From contig NW_020312077.1 in the NCBI RefSeq assembly GCF_002999335.1, positions 1 to 64,000 of the forward strand: a DNA stretch of 64,000 bases. Reading direction: 5' to 3'. Made by a program: the position numbers and the translations under genes. The notes beneath the pieces are model-generated. The model saw only the letters and a program-made list of their open reading frames with translations. It made no database searches and was not told where the DNA came from. Below, in pieces: positions 58,211 through 64,000 of the stretch; the stretch's first letter is position 1, and each line of letters starts with the position of its first letter. The DNA is from Cyclospora cayetanensis. Taxonomy: Eukaryota; Apicomplexa; Conoidasida; Eucoccidiorida; Eimeriidae.

Positions 58211-61148
58211 ATGGCACTAAATGCACGTGGGTCGTGTGGGACTCGGGAAGATGTGAGGGAGGCGAGTGGTTTTAATTGCTCTATAGCGAGGCAATTCCAC
58301 AGCTTTCAGCTGGAGCAACAAAGCTATAAGAAGAGCTTGGAATATGCTAGTACTGAATGCTGCCCCAGTCCGCAAGAAGACACGTTATCTTTACGCCATA
58401 CAATTGACAACAGACCCACCCATGTGGATGACAGCCCCAGTGTAGCAGCTGCTGAGGGGAGGATACGATCAGTGTACTCAAAGTTGTCAGATAACGCAGC
58501 ATCCTCCGCCAGGTCGAATCTGAGGTTCGCATGCAACTCTGGGGACTTAATCGCTCCACATTGCGTCTGTGAGCATGTGATGGAAGGGACATGCCAAACG
58601 CATACATTCAGGCTCTCTGATGGCCTATTGACACCGGACGTGTGGCCTTCTGAGATGACACATGGAAATCAGAGTTCACATTCACTTTGGCACAGGCCAG
58701 CTAGGAACTGGTTTAGAGGACGGGGCACAGCAAGAGTACTAGGAAGAACTTTACTGGGGCCGACGGTGTCATACACCTGCCACTGTAGTCCATTAACCAG
58801 AAGACCGGAAAACCGCGAGACGCTAAATCACTTATGTAGCCTGTTCCAAAGGCAGCAGGAGATGCGTACTTGTTTTGGAGCTTTGCTGGCTTTCTGTCGA
58901 AAGACAAGAGAGCTACGACTGCAGCTAGAGCTGCACAACTTACGGAGCCTAAAAGCAAGCGCCTTGCACTGCCTCCTCCAGTGGACTCGTATTTTCGCAG
59001 CTGTTGGTGTAAGGAAGTTAGTTCTCATTCGAAAAGCGTTTAAGGCATTCGTCGCTATCGCCGCTCATTCTCATCAAGACAGTGAAGTTGGTATGTCATT
59101 AATCTGGCCCACAGAAAGATTACGAAGTCAACTCCAACAGTCTTTGAGACTACTGACGCGCGTTACCCCTAGTGGAGAATCCGTTTTAACATGAGGCCAG
59201 TTGCGCCTCCAGTCTAGCGATTAAGAGTAATTGTTGGCTTGTGTAGTGGGTTCATAATTTGTGTTTTCCGTATTTTGTGGCTGCTGAAAAGATGATTTGG
59301 TAAGGAGTTGGTCCTCAGCTACTTACTGCATCTGGGAGGTCCGCTGTTCTTGGCTGTGGCTGGAAATTCGCTATACTAGCTGGAACACATGCCTTCTGTG
59401 AAACTGATGTCACGAAAGCAAGATCAGCAAGCAAATCTCACCAGGAATCAGTTGTGGCGTGTTTTGTTTCCAACGTTTTATGCGCTGATAAAAAGTAGGT
59501 GTCTCAGTACACGGTCTTCCGAAAAATGCACATGAATGTAGCGACTCAGGCACATGAGCTGGCTCTCAAGGGGAGGGCGTTTATCTACTTGCACCACAAG
59601 GCAGCCCACAGTGGCTACCTGAAGCGATGTAGAAGCTACTTGGAATACGCAACGCGCCTAATGCTCTACCGCCGGTGCTGGAGTGCTTGGGAATCCATAC
59701 TGAAGCAGAGAAGCAAGAAGGGTTGGGTCGCTCGTCTTCCACTGGAAGCTGCGGCTATGACGAATGAGTACGTAGATATGAGTGTATTTAAAGCATTGCG
59801 GGATAAGTGGGATTCTGAGGTACTGAGTGGGAAAAGCCACAGACAAACAGTTCTGCTGGTTGATTGAGTCACGCTTTAACGAGTGGCTGGTAGCACCGCA
59901 TCCACTTACAGCTGCATTTCTGCAGACAAAAATGACCCTTGACAGCACCCATTGTATGTTGCGTGCAACGTTCCTTTGTAATGCAACAGGCTTCGTTCAT
60001 GGCTGCACCATTGTCGTCGTGTCACTAGACGACACACAGTGTATCGGACACTCGTGTCGCGTGTCTCCCGGAGAATCGCTTGGCGTGCGTTCAAAATATG
60101 GCATAGCACGACAGAGGAAGCATTAAATAATACAAGAAGCCTCAAACATCTCTCAGAGAGATTTCTGACCGTTCAGGGAGTTGTCGAAGGGTCTCATTAT
60201 CTCCAGATGTGGAAAAACTACTCAGCCGCGCATGCATACTGGGAGTTGTCGAGGCGAAAGAGTATACTACATCGGGAAGCTTGTATTTTTGAATATATGA
60301 AGCTACTCGTGAACAGGAACCAGCTGACCAGAAAGGATCTTGCCGTCCTCGTGACATTTACACCAAAGAACGTGCTTTCCTGGTGCTTAGCACACCGTCA
60401 CCATTGGAGGCATGATGCCGCAGAGACATCCATGGTTATGAACGACACTGGACGGACATGCTCGCATAAAATTCTTGCTATGTGGGCTGTTGACGCCGTT
60501 CGTGGACTCTCCTTGAGCTTTCTACCACACTCTGCCCAGCTAGACTTATTTTGGGTGCACTGGAGAATATTTTGTCTCTCACAACGCATCCTTCGAAAAA
60601 ATGCGCAAGATCTAATAGCTCGCACCAACAAGTCCTGTCTGTGGACATATTTTAGAGGATGGAGTACACAGAAGCAAGATAGGGAAGCCAGGAAAAGGAG
60701 GGCTTTCAATGCGTGGCGAATGTCAGCTAGCCGATGGAGGGAACGTCGTGAGGCAAGAAAGCATGTGATGTTAGTCCGAAACCAAGCCGTTTTAAGCTCT
60801 TTTTTTAGTGCTTGGAGAGAAACGTTGCGAAGGAAAAGGCTGGGTTTCACGTTATTAAATACCGTGTTGTGTAAAAAGTCGCTTAGGGCATTCAAATTAC
60901 ATAGACAAAGAAGGGTACGCCTGACAAAGATGGCAGATATAATGTGCATTCAGCAGTGCCGCATTCCTGTCGTTGTTGGTGAGTGGCAGCCAACTATGGA
61001 TCAATGGCACTTGCAAACATCACACCAGCGGGGGTTGCAACGGCAAGTGTCTCTGCGTCAAAAGTGTTGGATGGTGTGGCGACAGAGGACAGTCACTGCT
61101 GCAGCGCTTCGCCGCTGGGTAACCGAAGCTCTTGGTAGCCCCATGTAA
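58211..61148 (+). CDS. SFI1-like repeat protein (probable centrin-binding), 3 exons
   Basis: The proposed exons are 58211-59090, 59542-59826 and 60040-61148 (about 757 residues, stop TAA). The first intron (GTATGT to TAG) is phase-consistent and joins DSEV to ATQAHEL. The second is a plausible but weaker choice (GTGGGA to CAG). The first 215 or so residues are low in recognisable structure. From about 58840 on there are roughly a dozen short helical repeats with the SFI1 pattern of a hydrophobic, Phe and Trp core flanked by basic residues, for example LHCLLQWTRIF, CWSAWESIL, AWRAFKIWHS, LFWVHWRIF, LWTYFRGW, RRAFNAWRMSA, LSSFFSAWRETLRRKR and QKCWMVWRQRT. In known SFI1-family proteins such repeats bind centrin at centrosomes and basal bodies; that role here is inferred. 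Similar repeats occur in other coiled-coil proteins, so orthology to SFI1 itself is not claimed. The last exon could splice onward at GTAGCC near 61136. Confidence 0.6.
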
Positions 61149-64000
61149 GCCATATTTTAGGGGTTTATCAAACGACCCAGTGCTGCCTCATCGTCGGTTG
61201 GCAAACCTCCATCGGCCTTCTGCTGCCGAGCACGATTGCTCGATGGAGACCTGCTCACGCTTGCACTCTTCACAACGCGATGAAATATCATGCAACAGCA
61301 AAAGAAAAAATTACCACCTGAAATTATTAGACCGATTCCACCCGTGTGCTCTAGATTGCGCTGTGCGCAAGCCATCGTCATTGGCCAAAAAATTTAGCAG
61401 GCACTCTGTAGCACCAGGCTTTGGCAGTCTCGTCCTCATCGCGGCGACATGGACACTATAAAGGAAGAATACCTTCAGCCCAGCCTCTGTCACTTTACCC
61501 GTCCACGCGCTGTGACACTCTGTGCTCTCTTTTAAGGACGCCAGAGGTAAAAGGGGTTTCGGTGGGTGACTTACTATTAGTTCGATGCATCTACAGGCTT
61601 ATGGCATCGTGGTTTTTTCTTGTGGCTCGCAACGCAGGGGGAAAGCCTGCGAGAGGCCCTGGCTCGAGCTCACATGGCATATATGCAGGTTTTAAGTGCC
61701 GGTAGCCTCCAGGTGGAAGCAACAACATCGAACTAACCACAAGCAAGCAAACTCCTTGGAATAAGAACACATAGGCGCGGACTTTTCAACCGGGAACTGG
61801 TGACCAAGTTAAGCGTATATGGGTAAATCGGGAGCACATACTCGCCAAGAAGTCACAAGGGTTGCTTTACCGACGAACCAGAAAAGTGCCACCTCCGAAG
61901 GCAAATAGTCGATTTTGGAAAGGTCATAGCTAGTGCATTAGCTTTCGCCTTGACACCTTCAAGTTCTGAGCTCAGCAGCTCGCCTAAAGTCCAAAAACTC
62001 TTGCGTGAGAGCTCTGTCTAGCGTATATGCTCAGACATTTTGCCTGTAAGCTACAGTATGGACCATTCTTCTGCAACAGCTCAACCGTGAATTTAAATAC
62101 TGCATCCAAAGGCAAGCTGGACCCTACTTCGAAAAGCACCGCAGCCTCTGAATGTGCTCGGTGAGAGTTCTCTTCGAGATTTGAAAAATGGAGGCCACCA
62201 TCTACCCTCTTATCGTACATGGCGCCAAATTTGATGCATACTTCAGTGATCACACACTGGACCAAGTGAGCACACACACCTGCTAGCAAGAAAGATAGAA
62301 CCGAAGGGGATGGAAACCCCTATCCCGGCAATCTATACCCTAGAAAGGTCGGGCAAGCTACTTCTGGGGCTTGCTACTCTTGGCAGCTGTGTTTTACTAC
62401 AGTGATACCCATGTCAGTGGGAAAAGTTTGGCGTCAGAGTGAGATATCACTATCGAAGGAGCTCTGCAACAATGTATATTCTATGCTGTCCCACGTCAAC
62501 TCACAAAAATTAATTCACGTGATAATCAAGGATATATCGGTGAAATACAGTAACATTCTATGTCCCCCTGCTCTCCACGTCCTGAGCCTCCGAAGTTTTG
62601 ATTTGACACAGTCTACAGAAACTGCTGACAGATGACATTCACAAAGCAATGTTGAGCCCACCCCCGATGACGTTAATATAGACCCCAACACAACCTGCCT
62701 CCATAGTTGTCTCTGGTGTCCAATACCAAGAGCAGAGGCATATTTTGATGGATGCGTGAGTATGCTTTTGTTTCGAACATAATTATCTTTCCATTCGAGC
62801 AAACTGGGTGAAGCGGGCTCCGCAGGTACAGAGCATCTGGGGCTTTTGTTCAACTTCGTCTCCAAAAACTACAAAAGTGTTTACGACACCATGTGGCCTG
62901 TGAGGATCGATGCCGAGACCCGGTGCCAATAATTACCGGGGGATAAGGAGATATGAACGGTCATGAATCAAGGGAATTCTGCCAAAGATGGGTTACCACG
63001 CAAGCGTTAAAGTTTCAGCTAACGGATCGCACCGTTGATATGTACCGAGTACGGTTTTCTGGCATAACTAAAAGTGACGGTGGCCCAAAATAAATGGACG
63101 CTCCGATTTAAAGGAAAGTCTCTTTCCAATAGATATTTGGTAGCATACGTGCGGGAGTAATCAACAGGTGATTTTTATATCTTTGGCCACTTTTTGCTTC
63201 CGAGAGGTTCGTTTTGTGAGTTATGATTCTGATGACTTGGTTTGGGGCAGTTGCCGTAAAAGTACTCTTCAAAATCAACTCTCCCATCGTCGATGTCTCT
63301 TTGGTTTTTGAGGGCTCGTGCCATATCTGCCAAGCAGTAAGCCTCTTTAGCTCGTCACCGCCTTTGAGACTTGAGAACGAGGTTGTTGGCTGGTAAAGCG
63401 TCCAAAGTTTGGGAAACCTCACTTTGAAGACTTATTCTGTATCACACCGAATTCGCAGTTTGCAAGTAGTGCAAGAACACTAAAATCATGCTTCCAGCTG
63501 CTCTCTTTTGCAGGTGCATGGGCACCCTAAGTACTAACTCCTGAAGAGCTAGGAGCCCTGGACTTCAACAGTCTACCAGGGCCCTTAGTTTCAAAAGACT
63601 GTTGATGCAAATGCGTAGTTGACTGCAGCATAGGCCAATACAATTTTTCCGTTTTACTGACTAAAATGAGTTTAGGAAATGAAATTCCACAATTAGCTAT
63701 TGACTACTATTCCCCTTTAAGCAAAACAACAAATATTGAACCGAACAATGGGCAGGGCGGAAAAATGAACAAGTAGCAAAAACCTACTATCAAGCTAACT
63801 ATTTTTTGTGTGCACACCACGGTGTGCTCAATCGCAGTCTCCGATGACCAATAGTCTTTAGTACCGACATTGCCTACACGTGTTCGTTTTTGTGAGGCGT
63901 TGAATCGTTCCTGTGACCCACGACTCTTGTTATTGGTGCTGGGGTCGGGCTTGAGGGCGTGTAGCAGCCTGGTGAGCATGAGAGCATGGGAACAGAGATT
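61149..64000. other. No supported gene at right end
   Basis: Only short ORFs occur, the longest being 62515-62865 and 63108-63422 on the - strand (116 and 104 codons). Neither has a motif I recognise. A gene running off the right edge cannot be excluded. Confidence 0.45.

Noticed and set aside
62925..62945. ANNYRGI, which recalls the NYRGI motif of LINE reverse transcriptases
   Set aside because: No neighbouring RT motif in any frame, and the frame closes shortly after.
1..64000. tRNA, rRNA, CRISPR or bacterial operon features
   Set aside because: No tRNA B-box, rRNA core or repeat-spacer array was seen, and spliced genes with a telomere make this a eukaryotic nuclear sequence.

Overview
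This is the left end of a linear nuclear chromosome from a flagellated eukaryote. It opens with a C-rich stretch and an array of CCCTAAA units (a TTTAGGG-type telomere on the other strand). That telomere type occurs in plants, green algae, cryptophytes and many alveolates. The genes are rich in short GT-AG introns, mostly 90-250 bp. Two of the three confident genes build cilia or flagella and the third looks centrosomal or basal-body related. A single-celled flagellate such as an alveolate (chromerid or coccidian-like) or an alga fits best. I cannot name the species from the sequence.

Layout: 1-293 telomere; about 1.3 kb of spacer; 1568-25930 (+) a complete outer-arm dynein heavy chain of the gamma/DNAH5-DNAH8 class, which I resolved into 66 exons with consistent reading phase (13,779 nt, 4,592 residues); 25.9-46.3 kb a gene-poor block, AT-rich by eye in about 29-36 kb, holding a decayed Ty3/gypsy-type pol fragment at 40.55-41.55 kb and one doubtful exon-like ORF at 43.98-44.43 kb; 46258 to about 55938 (-) a multi-exon IFT144/WDR19 gene with WD propellers, TPR-like helices and C-terminal Cys clusters; 55.9-58.2 kb spacer; 58211-61148 (+) a protein with about a dozen SFI1-like (centrin-binding type) repeats; and 61.1-64 kb with nothing I can support.

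The three genes belong to one cell-biological theme. The dynein powers the axonemal beat, IFT144 is a core subunit of the IFT-A complex that carries cargo during flagellar assembly, and SFI1-repeat proteins usually bind centrin at basal bodies or centrosomes. The dynein and IFT144 converge across the 20 kb gene-poor block. IFT144 and the SFI1-like gene are divergent, about 2.3 kb apart. I see no sign of an undescribed system. The most useful unusual points are the placement of an essential-type motor gene about 1.3 kb from the telomere, the GC-AG introns, a serine-rich insertion in IFT144, and the pol relic.
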